A stretch of 64,000 bases of DNA, from contig NZ_VWOX01000003.1 in NCBI RefSeq assembly GCF_008629675.1, forward strand, positions 248,001-312,000, read 5' to 3'. Shown piece by piece: positions 16,530 to 25,889 of the stretch. Below the pieces are notes generated by a model. The model ran no database searches. It saw only the letters and a program-made list of their open reading frames with translations, and was not told where the DNA came from. The stretch comes from Roseiconus nitratireducens (lineage in GTDB: Bacteria; Planctomycetota; Planctomycetia; Pirellulales; Pirellulaceae). A program made the position numbers and the translations under genes. Each line of letters begins with the position of its first letter. The first letter of the stretch is position 1.

Positions 16530-18191
16530 TCAGTAGATATAAGACAAACCGAAATGAATTCCCTGCACGTAAAACGTGTCATAGCGGAATTGGGGACTCG
16601 GTCGCGCGGCTCCCGTCGGCGGGTCCGCGAGGTTGACGGCCAACGACGGATCGATCGCGCCGGAAACTTGCAGAGCGTCGGTCATCGCAATCACGTGATA
16701 GCCGACCGTCACGTCAAAGGCTGGATAGCGCTGCCAGCCGAGCGTGAAATCCAACTCAGGCACCCAACCGAACGTGTCGTCATCGATGGTGCCATCATTG
16801 GTGGACCGAACCAGCAGCCCGTTCGGATTGGTCGCATTGTTGCCGTCGATGCTGGTCAACGTGTTTCCGGTTCGAGTCGCCTTGCGTTGAATCGAACCGA
16901 ACCCGATTTTCGCCAACGAACTGAACGACCAACACCCTTCGCGGTAATGGGTTGCCACCCCCAATTGACCGCCGTGAAAATCGTTTTCGATATCAAAGGC
17001 GTCGCGAACCGCGATCACCGCACCGACGGGCGCAAAGTCGTCGTCGATCGAAATGCTGCGGCTGGAAATCGACAGTGATTCGTCCATGCCCATGTATTGG
17101 TACCCGTACAGCAGATCGATCGTACCGCCGAACGGCTTGGCCCAAAGTTGGCGAATCGACAGGTCGGCTCCATACACATCGCTGTCGCCCTGAATCTGAA
17201 TCGCGCCGGTCGCTCGATCCGGAAAGGCAATGATCTGCGTGTCCTGAGCCGGTGTCACACCATCGGTCACGTTCAGAAACGGGCGGGTCAACACGGAGCT
17301 TGAATCTTGGTTGGCCGAAAAGGCATGAGATTCCTGACCGGCGAACCAGCCCCGTGCCACCAGGCTGCGATCCTTGTAGGCGTCCAACCAGGTCCCCAAG
17401 GTGAAGCGGCCACCGGCGCGCAAGTCTTTGAAAACCGACTCGCGTCCGGCCAGCACCACGGTGCCGGCATCATCCAATCGTCCGGCAGTCTCGGCGTCCG
17501 GATCCGCGTCAGTCGTCGTGGTCACCAGCGCCGGCAACCGATCTCCCGAACGCCACATCAGCAGCAGTTCGACCGTACCGAACCACCGATCGCAGTCCAC
17601 CCGACCGGTGGTGCACCCGCCGTCACAGCCCATCGCATCACATCCGGACGCGTCGCAACCAACGTCGAACCCTCCGTCAAACGCTCCATAGCCGGCGACC
17701 TCGCCCAGCAACGGAGCAGGTCGCGAGGACGATGCGGTGCAGCTTTGACAAGAACATTGCTGAACCGAACCCTCGACGTGGTCCTTTGGATACTGCGTCA
17801 CCGATTCTTCGGACCGTTGATAGGACGCGATTCCTTCGATCGGCAACGCCTGCAGCTCCGCATCCACTTGTCGGTGGTCGACCGGCTGCAGCCCTTCGTG
17901 CGAAACCGGGCGGACCGAATCGTCCCAATCGCCATCCTCCCAATCGTCCACGTTGACGGGTGCGGGCAGGTCCGACTGCGCCGGTAACTGCCTGACGGAG
18001 GACGCTTCCAGGGAGGTGACGGATACCGGCTGAAGTTCACCCGGGCGAATCTCCGGCGGCGTCCAGGAGCCGCGATCGGGTGTCTTGCCGCGAACCAAAC
18101 CCTCAACGGCCGCCGCGCTGTGGCACATGGCAAGCATGCCACACAGCAACAACATCCGTGGCGAGGAGCGGCGGAAGGCTTCTTGAGTCAT
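16530..18191 (-). CDS. BBP7-family outer-membrane beta-barrel protein
   Basis: 553 residues from the ATG at 18191, giving a signal peptide (SSPRMLLLCGMLAMCHSAAA). A Pro/Asp/Gln-rich, Cys-containing spacer of about 170 residues follows (QQCSCQSCTASS and CDASGCDAMGCDGGCTTG). The barrel domain starts at DRWFGTVELLLMWRSGDRLP, a recognisable BBP7 opening. It continues with alternating strands (GGRFTLGTWLD, IDLLYGYQYMGMDE, GGQLGVATHYREGCWSF) and ends in the aromatic HFGLSYIY typical of outer-membrane barrels. BBP7 proteins are a planctomycete surface family of unknown role. The eight or so spacer cysteines may form disulfides. Confidence 0.83.
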   Translation of the reverse strand: MTQEAFRRSSPRMLLLCGMLAMCHSAAAVEGLVRGKTPDRGSWTPPEIRPGELQPVSVTSLEASSVRQLPAQSDLPAPVNVDDWEDGDWDDSVRPVSHEGLQPVDHRQVDAELQALPIEGIASYQRSEESVTQYPKDHVEGSVQQCSCQSCTASSSRPAPLLGEVAGYGAFDGGFDVGCDASGCDAMGCDGGCTTGRVDCDRWFGTVELLLMWRSGDRLPALVTTTTDADPDAETAGRLDDAGTVVLAGRESVFKDLRAGGRFTLGTWLDAYKDRSLVARGWFAGQESHAFSANQDSSSVLTRPFLNVTDGVTPAQDTQIIAFPDRATGAIQIQGDSDVYGADLSIRQLWAKPFGGTIDLLYGYQYMGMDESLSISSRSISIDDDFAPVGAVIAVRDAFDIENDFHGGQLGVATHYREGCWSFSSLAKIGFGSIQRKATRTGNTLTSIDGNNATNPNGLLVRSTNDGTIDDDTFGWVPELDFTLGWQRYPAFDVTVGYHVIAMTDALQVSGAIDPSLAVNLADPPTGAARPSPQFRYDTFYVQGIHFGLSYIY

Positions 18192-18479
18192 CACGAATCC
18201 GAATTGAACGGCAGTGGTGGTGGAATCATTCGGAGCGCAAGCCCGGACCGGCAGCGCGCCTACAAAAACCTTTTCGACCATGCCGGTTGTGCCGCTTAAG
18301 AAAAACCCGCCGACTTTAACGATTAGGGCGACGTTGATGCGACAAGCAGGGAAGTCAATCGCAGGGCCGAACCGTCAATGACCCGACGTCGCGGCCCTCA
18401 AGCTCTTCACGCTCTGAGGAACTTCGCCACGACCAGTGCGTGCGGCGCAGCCACCGTCGGCACTGCGTTTAAAACGGAT

Positions 18480-19808
18480 TCAGGCCGCCCGTCGCGCCCC
18501 GGAATCGACGGCCGCGTCGCGCTCAATCGGATCCGCGGAGGTGCCGGCAGGCACGGCGGACGTCGGTCGGCGCTCCATCCCCAACCAAACCCCCAACCGC
18601 GTCCGGCGCACAAAGCATTCGTAGGTGGCAAGTGACAGGAGCACCGCACCGGTGCAGGACGCCGCCGCTTTCATGCCCGGATTTCCCTCTCCCAAAGCCC
18701 ATTTCAAATCGATGTGCAGCAGCCCGACCAACGGGTGGTGGACCAGGTAGATCCAGAAGGAGGCGGCAGCGACGTACTGAATCGCTTTGGGCGCCCGACG
18801 GAAATACCGCGTGGATCCTCCGATCAATGCCAACGTGGTTGCTCCGGCGGCAAGCGTCGTCAGCACCGCCAACACGAACACGGTCGCGGTGTCGACCGGT
18901 AACTGTTCCTCCGCGCGTTGCAGGTACCAACGGCCCAACCCGACTGAAGCAAACAGCGTGATCACGCCAACACCGCCGGTCCGCCAACACGTCATCGAGG
19001 TCCAGCGAAGCTCGGGATCACGTGCGGCAAGCAGCCACCCGCCGACGAAGAAGGCACCGCTGTAAATCCACTTGCTGGGAACCGGCAGAAAAGCATGCTG
19101 GAATCCCCAAACCACTTCGGGCGCGATCACCAGTGCCATGATAGCGACCGCGACAATCGCCACGACGGCGGACGAACCGCTCAACACATTGCGGAATCGT
19201 TGCCCGATTTCGATGCGACGGCCGATCCACAACACGCTCGCGATCACCGCGACGTACAGGAAGACGTACAGCAGAAACCAAAGGTGACTGAGGCCCCAGA
19301 TCTGGTCCGAAATCGGTGCATCGAATTTCAAACTTTTCAACTTCACAGCCGGCATGGCACCTTCGGCGACCAATCCGATCGCCCAGATGTACAAATCGGC
19401 AGGCAGGACCACCAGCATGCCAAAGGCCAGCGGAACCAGCAATCGCTGCGCCCGGCTGCGAACCAATTGCCAGGGCGTTGATCGTCGAGCAGACCGCCAG
19501 AGCAGAAAGCCGGCTATGGCGAGAAACAGCGGCATGATGAACACTTCGATGGTCCAAAATGCACAATCCACCCATTCCCCGCCGGCGTCGCGGACCGGCC
19601 AAACCAAGCCGGGCATCGGATGCCGCAAGTAGGGAACACACGCGTGCAGCAGGACGACAGCCAGTGCCGCCGCGGCGCGAAGTCCGACCAGACCGGCCAG
19701 GGCGGACGCTGCGGTTCCTTTCGCCCCCGGATCGACTTTGCGATGCGGAGGATTCTCGCCCGCGATTTGCTCAGGCGGTCGTCGATGCGGCAGACGGATC
19801 ACGTTCAT
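18480..19808 (-). CDS. Acyltransferase-3 family membrane protein (OafA/YrhL-like)
   Basis: 442 residues from the ATG at 19808; an in-frame GTG lies at 19817. About ten hydrophobic helices are visible. The family landmarks are LVGLRAAAALAVVLLHACVPYL near the start, with the conserved membrane His, and then RAQRLLVPLAFGML and LWFLLYVFLYV. The family transfers acyl groups to sugars or other surface molecules. The substrate cannot be inferred. It lies 288 bp upstream of the BBP7 gene, which is probably a separate unit. Confidence 0.82.
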   Translation of the reverse strand: MNVIRLPHRRPPEQIAGENPPHRKVDPGAKGTAASALAGLVGLRAAAALAVVLLHACVPYLRHPMPGLVWPVRDAGGEWVDCAFWTIEVFIMPLFLAIAGFLLWRSARRSTPWQLVRSRAQRLLVPLAFGMLVVLPADLYIWAIGLVAEGAMPAVKLKSLKFDAPISDQIWGLSHLWFLLYVFLYVAVIASVLWIGRRIEIGQRFRNVLSGSSAVVAIVAVAIMALVIAPEVVWGFQHAFLPVPSKWIYSGAFFVGGWLLAARDPELRWTSMTCWRTGGVGVITLFASVGLGRWYLQRAEEQLPVDTATVFVLAVLTTLAAGATTLALIGGSTRYFRRAPKAIQYVAAASFWIYLVHHPLVGLLHIDLKWALGEGNPGMKAAASCTGAVLLSLATYECFVRRTRLGVWLGMERRPTSAVPAGTSADPIERDAAVDSGARRAA

Positions 19809-19876
19809 GATCCGCACATATCAAATCACGACGACGCAAAGGAAGCGCAATTCTAATCCCCACCGATGACGATCCT

Positions 19877-20191
19877 TCAGCGAATCAAGAAAGGCTCCCC
19901 ACGCAGGGTCGTCCGTCCAAACAGGATCTGCCGAAGCGGCGCGACTTCGTATCCGGCGGACCGCTGATCGAACAGCCGAATCGTGTTGCCGTAGACGTGC
20001 AAAGGTCGGCCGGGTCGATGTTCGATCGGCATCGACTTGATCCGTTCCCGGTACGGTCCCGTCGGGACCACGACCGGACTCCAGCCCGTTGGGGATGAGG
20101 CGTCGGCAGTGGCCGAATCACCAAACAGAACGACGGCAGCGATCATCGCGACCGGTGTCAGCCACGCCAAGTGTGTTCGCTTTTGTTTCAC
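19877..20191 (-). CDS. Small exported hypothetical protein
   Basis: 104 residues from a GTG at 20191, with AGGAAG 5-6 bases upstream. A signal peptide ([20 protein letters not shown]) is followed by a compact domain of about 70 residues containing [21 protein letters not shown] do not recognise it. It lies 68 bp upstream of the acyltransferase on the same strand. Confidence 0.6.
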   Translation of the reverse strand: MKQKRTHLAWLTPVAMIAAVVLFGDSATADASSPTGWSPVVVPTGPYRERIKSMPIEHRPGRPLHVYGNTIRLFDQRSAGYEVAPLRQILFGRTTLRGEPFLIR

Positions 20192-20655
20192 GATGCTTCC
20201 TGTGGTTGAAAATCCTAGTTGCTCAAGTCATCCCGATCCGCGGCGCGGCCCCCCCATCGACCGTCTCTCCGTCGCATCACGTCGGTCCAACCTGTGTCCC
20301 GACGCCCGTGGCGGCCGACGGACGTTGCAAAAACGATGCCAGTGGGTTGGGCCGCCTGGTCAGCCCGCGAACGCATGGCGGATGCAGCGGACGTCCGGCG
20401 CCCGCCACCGGTGGGGCACCTGGCTTGATTTGGGAACGTGTAGCGACGGTCGCCAAAGCGTGGCTTTCCGCCGCGATCGCGACGGCAGCTATCGGGAATG
20501 TGTCGCGATGCTCGGCGAAGCCGGGAAATCCACCTGGCACCGATGGCGATCGTCGCCCGCCAGGTCCTCCGGTGGTCTTCGCAGCTTGGGCGGTGGAGAA
20601 TATTCAGCGGCCCACCAATTTCCACCCCTCCACCAAGCGTTCTCAGGACTTCGAA
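20192..20655. other. Gene-free divergent region
   Basis: 464 bp between the minus-strand small exported protein and the DJ-1/PfpI gene. It should hold both promoters. I see no repeat, RNA motif or credible coding frame; open frames here read as Arg-rich noise. Confidence 0.5.
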
Positions 20656-21231
20656 ATGGGAAAACGTATTTTGATGATCGTCGGCGACTATGTTGAAGAT
20701 TATGAGGCCATGGTTCCGCTTCAGATTCTTCAAACCGCCGGCCACCAGGTCGACACCGTCTGCCCGGACAAGCAGCCCGGTGAGACGGTGGCGACGGCGA
20801 TTCACGATTTTGACGGCGACCAGACCTACAGCGAGAAACCCGGTCACCGGTTCGCGATCAACACCGATTTCGATTCGGTCAAAACCTCGTTGTACGACGC
20901 GTTGGTGGTTCCCGGCGGGAGGGCCCCCGAGTACCTGCGGCTGAACGACCGGGTGCTGGAAATCGTTCGCGAATTCGACTCAGCCGCGAAACCGATCGCA
21001 GCGATCTGTCATGGTCCCCAGATCTTGGCCGCCGCGGGCGTGCTGTCCGGCAAGGAATGCAGCTGCTATCCAGCGGTCCGCTTTGAGGTGACTTCCGCCG
21101 GCGGACAATACGTCGACCCGGCCGCCACGATGGATTCCGCGCACCGCTCGGGCCATTTGGTTTCGGCACCCGCGTGGCCCGCCCACCCGGCATGGATGCG
21201 ATCGTTCCTGGACCTGCTGGGTGATGATTGA
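20656..21231 (+). CDS. DJ-1/PfpI family protein
   Basis: 191 residues from the ATG at 20656. The Rossmann-like class I glutamine-amidotransferase fold is indicated by [35 protein letters not shown] and the nucleophile elbow [13 protein letters not shown], whose Cys is the reactive residue of the family. [13 protein letters not shown] closes the domain. Members act as proteases, glyoxalases or deglycases, and the specific activity cannot be decided. It stands alone. Confidence 0.85.
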   Translation: MGKRILMIVGDYVEDYEAMVPLQILQTAGHQVDTVCPDKQPGETVATAIHDFDGDQTYSEKPGHRFAINTDFDSVKTSLYDALVVPGGRAPEYLRLNDRVLEIVREFDSAAKPIAAICHGPQILAAAGVLSGKECSCYPAVRFEVTSAGGQYVDPAATMDSAHRSGHLVSAPAWPAHPAWMRSFLDLLGDD

Positions 21232-21437
21232 ACGGCCAGGTTGCCCTGCAGCCACCTCGCATCCATCCCGCCGACCGGGTGATTCCTGGTGTCTGCGGAG
21301 GCCGCGGTTCGCGAAATGGACTACGATGAAGGAACGGAAAACGTGACAACCATGCCTCCGGGCGACCGGATGATTCCCCGGGGTGCCATTTCGCGTCGAC
21401 CGACTCTTCTCAACCGAGTTTCCCCAGGAGCCCAGGA

Positions 21438-22355
21438 ATGCGCCGTTTGCCCGCCGGAGTCTTTGTTCTTGCTATTGCATTCTCCTTGACGTTCACGACT
21501 TCCGCGTCCGCCCAGCGTTCCCGAACGAAAGTCGAGCCGCCGCCGAAACCTCGTCCGGTCAAGCTGCGGACCAAAGACGGAGTCGACCTGAGTGCGTTTT
21601 ACTTTGGGTCCAACAAAGGCAAGGAAGCGATTCCGGTGCTGCTGGTCCACGAATGGGAAGGCCAGATGGCTCCGTACGGGCCACTGTGCATGGCGCTTCG
21701 CGATGCCGGATGCGCAGTATTGGCGTTGGACTACCGCGGGCACGGCGGATCGCGCGAGTACACCGATGCGAGTGGAAAAACCGAAAGCTTCAACCTGGAG
21801 ACGATGGGACGTCGCGACATTCTGGGAATCGTGCAGTACGACTTGGAGGAAGCCAAGAAGTTCCTGGAACGGGAGAACAACGACGGCAAGTTGAACCTGA
21901 ACGCCTTGGCGATCATCGGTGTCCGCGAAGGATGCGTCTTGGCGGCCGGCTGGGCCCAACGTGACTGGCAGTTCCCCAACGTCGGTTCACGCAAGCAAGG
22001 TCGTGACGTCAAAGCCCTCGTCCTGGTGTCGCCCGAACGTTTGCTGAAAGGCGTGCCGATCGAAGGCGCGATCAGCAACCGCAACGTTGCCGCGTTGCCC
22101 ACCTTGATCGTCGTCGGCGAAGGGTCGGAGGAACAGGACGATGCCGACCGGATCTATCGCCGGCTGGGCGTCGTCAAACGGCGACTGAGCGGCGGCAGCG
22201 AACCGGACAACCTGACCCTGCTGTCGGTCAAAGAGCCGTTGGGCGGATCAAGCCTGGTCACGCAATCTCCGACCGTGGTTCCCAAAATCGTCGAATTCAT
22301 CACTTCGGAAATCGAAATCGGCGACCAGGACAATCCCTGGATTGAACGCGAGTAG
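21438..22355 (+). CDS. Exported alpha/beta-hydrolase-like protein lacking the nucleophile serine
   Basis: 305 residues with a signal peptide (VFVLAIAFSLTFTTSASAQ). The fold pattern is clear: IPVLLVHEWEGQMAPYGPL, CAVLALDYRGHGGS, a nucleophile-elbow position at 161-165, ALVLVSPERLLKG and LPTLIVVGEGSEEQDDA. The elbow, normally G-x-S-x-G, reads GVREG, so Arg163 replaces the catalytic Ser. It is therefore probably a non-catalytic relative, or it uses another mechanism. It converges on the VWA gene with 41 bp between the stops. Confidence 0.75.
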   Translation: MRRLPAGVFVLAIAFSLTFTTSASAQRSRTKVEPPPKPRPVKLRTKDGVDLSAFYFGSNKGKEAIPVLLVHEWEGQMAPYGPLCMALRDAGCAVLALDYRGHGGSREYTDASGKTESFNLETMGRRDILGIVQYDLEEAKKFLERENNDGKLNLNALAIIGVREGCVLAAGWAQRDWQFPNVGSRKQGRDVKALVLVSPERLLKGVPIEGAISNRNVAALPTLIVVGEGSEEQDDADRIYRRLGVVKRRLSGGSEPDNLTLLSVKEPLGGSSLVTQSPTVVPKIVEFITSEIEIGDQDNPWIERE

Positions 22356-22396
22356 TCATCAGACCGAGCGTGTCGATCCGGCAGCGCAACGTCGCA

Positions 22397-24106
22397 TCAC
22401 GGCGGCTTGGGGACATGGCGATAGCGTCCCCCGTTCTGTTTCGCGATGCGCCGCATCCGGGTTTCACCTTCGCGGCTGTGATACCCGATCGTGTGCACGA
22501 TGCAGATCGGATCGTCGTCGCCGAACAGATTGTCCACCCGATTGTTCCGGGCAAGCAATGCTTCGATCGATTGCGGGAATTCACCATCGGACAGCAAGAA
22601 GATCACGTCCGGATGCAAATCGATCGCAAAAGGAAGGGCCTCATAAGGTGCCCGCCCGCGGTCCATCTTGATCGACATCGCCCAGCGGCCGAGGGCCTGT
22701 TTGTTTTCCGGCGTCGCGTAAACACTCCGCGGCTCGTCGCGATCCGGTGTCGTCAGACGCATGTAGTCGGGCTGCTCGTCAAAGAAAATGACGTAAAACC
22801 GCTGCTGAGGTTGCAGTGCTGCGATCGATTGCAGCAATTCACGGCGAGCCGAATCAAAAGCGTCTCCCATGCTGCCGCTGCTATCGACCAGGTAGACAAA
22901 GTGCTTGCCGCCCCCTTCGACGCCGCAAAACTGGATCTTTGCATCCGAGCTGGACTGCAATGACATCGCGGCAGCGCCCGAACCGGCCAACAGCTCGGAA
23001 CTTGGTGCCGGTGCAGCCGCGTCGGGAACCTCCAACGTGGGCACGGTGATGGGAAGTTCTCCCACGGCCAGGGTCGGCGCGGCGACCGGACTGGCTTCGG
23101 GTTCGGCGGCTTGGGGCTGAACCTCCGCGGATTCGATTTGAATCGACTCGATCACCACTTCCTCTGATTCGGAGACGGCACCCTCGATCGAGATTTGGTC
23201 CCCCGGCGGGTCCGTGGTCAGCGTGAAAAAGGCCAGCAACACCAACAAGCCGACGTGTGTGACCAGACTGACCAGCACGGCGGCCGGCCGTTTGTGCCGC
23301 GCTGGCCTGGCCTCGGGCGATCGGTCCAGCGGCCGCCCAGCCGGCCGCCCAGCCGGCCGCCCAGCCGGCAGTCCAGCCGGCAGTCCGTTGGCTTCTGGCC
23401 GTCGCCCCGACGCTGGATCTTGATCCAGCGCCCACGGACCCGGCGACTTTCTGCGGCGTCTCGATTGCCTGTCCCCAGATCCTTCGGCCGCTTCCGATGT
23501 AGCCTGCCGGCCATTGCTTGGCTGCCGTTTTTTTCCCGGATCCGGTCGGCCGTGGCCGTGGGGCACCGTCGGCATGGATTTCCCGGCATCGACCGCTTTC
23601 GATCGGTTCACGGGCTTTGGTCCGTCTTCCCCTTTGGCCGGGCCGGTGATGCGTCGATGGCCACCGTGACGTCCCGGCGAACTGGTCGACCGCGCAGCCG
23701 GAGACTCGGATTCGCTTGTCGGCGTGGCGAACGTCGACAGCCGAGTCGGCCGCGACGACGGTTCGAGCCCGTCAATCCGAAGGACCAAGTCTTTGGTCGG
23801 ATCCCTCGCGGATTGCGATTCATCCTTCGAGGCCGGCGCGACGGCGGGAGACGTTCGTCGCAGCTCGTGTTCGCACGGCGATGCCTGAACATCCTCTTGG
23901 TGGGCGATTTGCTCGCTCAGTTGCTGGATCTGCAACTGCAATTCCGCCGCTCGAGCCTCCAGTCGTGCCGCGGCGGCTTCACTTTGCGTCTGCTGCAGCT
24001 TCAACCGCAAACGGCGAAGCCGTTCGACCGCCGGCACATGATCCTCCGACCGACCATTGGGACCGACCGGATCGGTGCTGCGAGAATCCCATTCTGACCT
24101 GTTCAT
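22397..24106 (-). CDS. Membrane protein with a von Willebrand factor A domain
   Basis: 569 residues from the ATG at 24106 (MNRSEWDSRSTDP). The order is a coiled-coil stretch of about 60 residues (LRRLRLKLQQTQSEAAAARL), a long disordered region rich in Ser, Pro and Arg, and a single membrane helix (AAVLVSLVTHVGLLVLLAFF). A Glu/Pro-rich spacer and a C-terminal VWA domain follow. The metal-binding DSSGSM is in YLVDSSGSMGDAFD, with a later LLSDGEFP. The charged region N-terminal to the helix would be cytoplasmic and the VWA domain outside. VWA domains bind proteins through a divalent metal, and the partner is unknown. Confidence 0.8.
   Translation of the reverse strand: MNRSEWDSRSTDPVGPNGRSEDHVPAVERLRRLRLKLQQTQSEAAAARLEARAAELQLQIQQLSEQIAHQEDVQASPCEHELRRTSPAVAPASKDESQSARDPTKDLVLRIDGLEPSSRPTRLSTFATPTSESESPAARSTSSPGRHGGHRRITGPAKGEDGPKPVNRSKAVDAGKSMPTVPHGHGRPDPGKKRQPSNGRQATSEAAEGSGDRQSRRRRKSPGPWALDQDPASGRRPEANGLPAGLPAGRPAGRPAGRPLDRSPEARPARHKRPAAVLVSLVTHVGLLVLLAFFTLTTDPPGDQISIEGAVSESEEVVIESIQIESAEVQPQAAEPEASPVAAPTLAVGELPITVPTLEVPDAAAPAPSSELLAGSGAAAMSLQSSSDAKIQFCGVEGGGKHFVYLVDSSGSMGDAFDSARRELLQSIAALQPQQRFYVIFFDEQPDYMRLTTPDRDEPRSVYATPENKQALGRWAMSIKMDRGRAPYEALPFAIDLHPDVIFLLSDGEFPQSIEALLARNNRVDNLFGDDDPICIVHTIGYHSREGETRMRRIAKQNGGRYRHVPKPP
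23331..23390 (-). repeat. 12-bp in-frame repeat in the VWA protein linker
   Basis: Three copies of ggccgcccagcc followed by two of ggcagtccagcc, in frame, give a Pro-Ala-Gly-Arg/Leu repeat in the disordered cytoplasmic region next to the membrane helix. Confidence 0.85.
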
Positions 24107-24415
24107 TCCAGCGTTTGCCCCCCGCTTAGAACCGGCGTGAAACGTCGAAACGACGCTTCCAATCAAGTCTCGGACCGGTAGCAATCCGACCCGAATCGGA
24201 CACCATCTTACCGCCGTCGCGCTCGCCTGTGGGAGGGAGGCGACTGGTCCGATCGGGCCGTCGCAAGCGGCTGACATCCAACGAATTGCGGCGATTCCCG
24301 GGCCACGTTCCGGAGAAGTCGCCTTGCCGTGGGACGTCCGGGGAGGCTATAGCCAATCACGCAGGCGCGGTCTTGCTCAAGATTGCGACGAACGGTTCTT
24401 ACAGGGATGGTGACG
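24107..24415. other. Divergent intergenic region
   Basis: 309 bp between the VWA gene and the secretin-like gene, which are transcribed away from each other. It must contain both promoters. No repeat or regulatory palindrome stood out. Confidence 0.5.
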
Positions 24416-25702
24416 ATGCGTTTTGGCCAGTTTGATTGTTCCGCGAAACACCTTGTGCCCCGCATGCTGGCGGTAGCAGGGATCCTCACCCTTGCCGTCT
24501 TTCAATCCGCGGCTTCCGGTCAGGGAATCGGGCTACCGGGATCTTCCGGCAATGCGCCGCAGGCCGGCAACGGAACTCCGGGCGGCAATCCGGGTGCGGG
24601 CGGCAACGCGGGGCAGGGGAATGTCAGTACGCCGCCCAGTTTGCAGAACCAACCCTCAAGCTTGCCGAATTCGAGTAGCGGCGCGTCGTCCGGCGGCGGG
24701 AATCTACCCCGAACCGCGGGACAAGAACATCGCGTCTACGATTTGACCCCCTACACCGGATACCTGCCCAAACACGACCGGCCCGAACAAGCCGTCGTCG
24801 ACTGGGTCCTGAGAGAAACCGGGACCGACGTCTGGTTCACCTCGCCGTTCGGTTTTTTGAATGCCGACCGTGACAAGCTATCGGTCTATCACACGCGAGA
24901 AATGCACCAGGTCGTCGCTGGAATCGTCGATCGCTTTGTTGCCGGGGAAAAGGACCCACAGGTTCTCTCGCTGCGCGTGATGACGGTGGGCAATCCCAAC
25001 TGGCGTAGCCAAGCGCACCAACTGATGCAGCATGTCAACGTGGACTCCCCCGGCGTGCAAGCCTGGCTGCTCAGCAAAGAGAACGCGGCCCTGGTGCTGA
25101 ACCTGCTCCGACAACGGACGGACACCCGCCAAGTCCAGGCCCTGGATCTGATCACCCACAACGGACAGACCCAAAAACTTTCCAGCGTTCGCGGACGCAA
25201 TTACGTGCGAAACATCAAGCCGGCAACCACCGGCTGGCCTCCCTATGAGCCGGAGACCGGTGAAATTCAGGAAGGCTACCGGCTGGAGATCAGCCCGCTG
25301 CTGAGTGTCGACGGTTCCGCGATTGACTGCGTGATCAAGGCTGAAATCGACCAGGTCGACAAACTCAAACCGGTCGAGCTGGATCTGCCGTTGCCCAATG
25401 CCGAAACTTACCGAGCCAAGATTGACGTGCCTCAAGTCGTCAGCTGGCGGCTGCACGAACGTTTTCGCTGGCCCAGCGACATGATCCTGGTGCTCTCCTG
25501 CGGCGTGATCGCCAGCCCGGAACGTCCCCAATCGGCGGTTCCGTTGTTGAATCTGGAAATGCTGACCGGAACCACGGCCGGCCGGGCCGACGCGTTGATG
25601 TTCATCGCATTTCGCGGACGAGCCTCGGACAACCTGACGACCACCCCGCTGACGCCGCAAATCGCGACCGGAGTGGGTGCCCCCAACCGCGGGCGATACT
25701 AA
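24416..25702 (+). CDS. Exported secretin-like hypothetical protein
   Basis: 428 residues from the ATG at 24416, which has GGGATGG at about 9 bases; an ATG at 24407 in the same frame has poorer spacing. A signal peptide is followed by a Gly/Asn/Ser-rich linker (about residues 40-100). A conserved domain begins HRVYDLTPYTGYLPKHDRP. The C-terminal part (EGYRLEISPLLSVDGSAIDC, then KAEIDQVDKLKPVELDLPLP and SDMILVLSCGVI) resembles the beta domain of type II/III secretins. The N-terminal domains usual in secretins are not obvious. Without a profile search the kinship is only suggestive. Confidence 0.55.
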   Translation: MRFGQFDCSAKHLVPRMLAVAGILTLAVFQSAASGQGIGLPGSSGNAPQAGNGTPGGNPGAGGNAGQGNVSTPPSLQNQPSSLPNSSSGASSGGGNLPRTAGQEHRVYDLTPYTGYLPKHDRPEQAVVDWVLRETGTDVWFTSPFGFLNADRDKLSVYHTREMHQVVAGIVDRFVAGEKDPQVLSLRVMTVGNPNWRSQAHQLMQHVNVDSPGVQAWLLSKENAALVLNLLRQRTDTRQVQALDLITHNGQTQKLSSVRGRNYVRNIKPATTGWPPYEPETGEIQEGYRLEISPLLSVDGSAIDCVIKAEIDQVDKLKPVELDLPLPNAETYRAKIDVPQVVSWRLHERFRWPSDMILVLSCGVIASPERPQSAVPLLNLEMLTGTTAGRADALMFIAFRGRASDNLTTTPLTPQIATGVGAPNRGRY

Positions 25703-25889
25703 CCGCCGCCCGATCCCCTTCCTGCGAAGGAGGGACGGTGAAGGGTGCCTGCCAGGGTTTGCATCGGTCTGAAGAAAACCCAGGTCGGGCAGGGCTCAGT
25801 TCGCCGGCAAGCCCCCCTCTTTGCTTCGCCAATTTACGCCTAGAATGCGGCGGTTCAGTCATCCCCGCCCCGTGTCGTCTGGCTCATTC

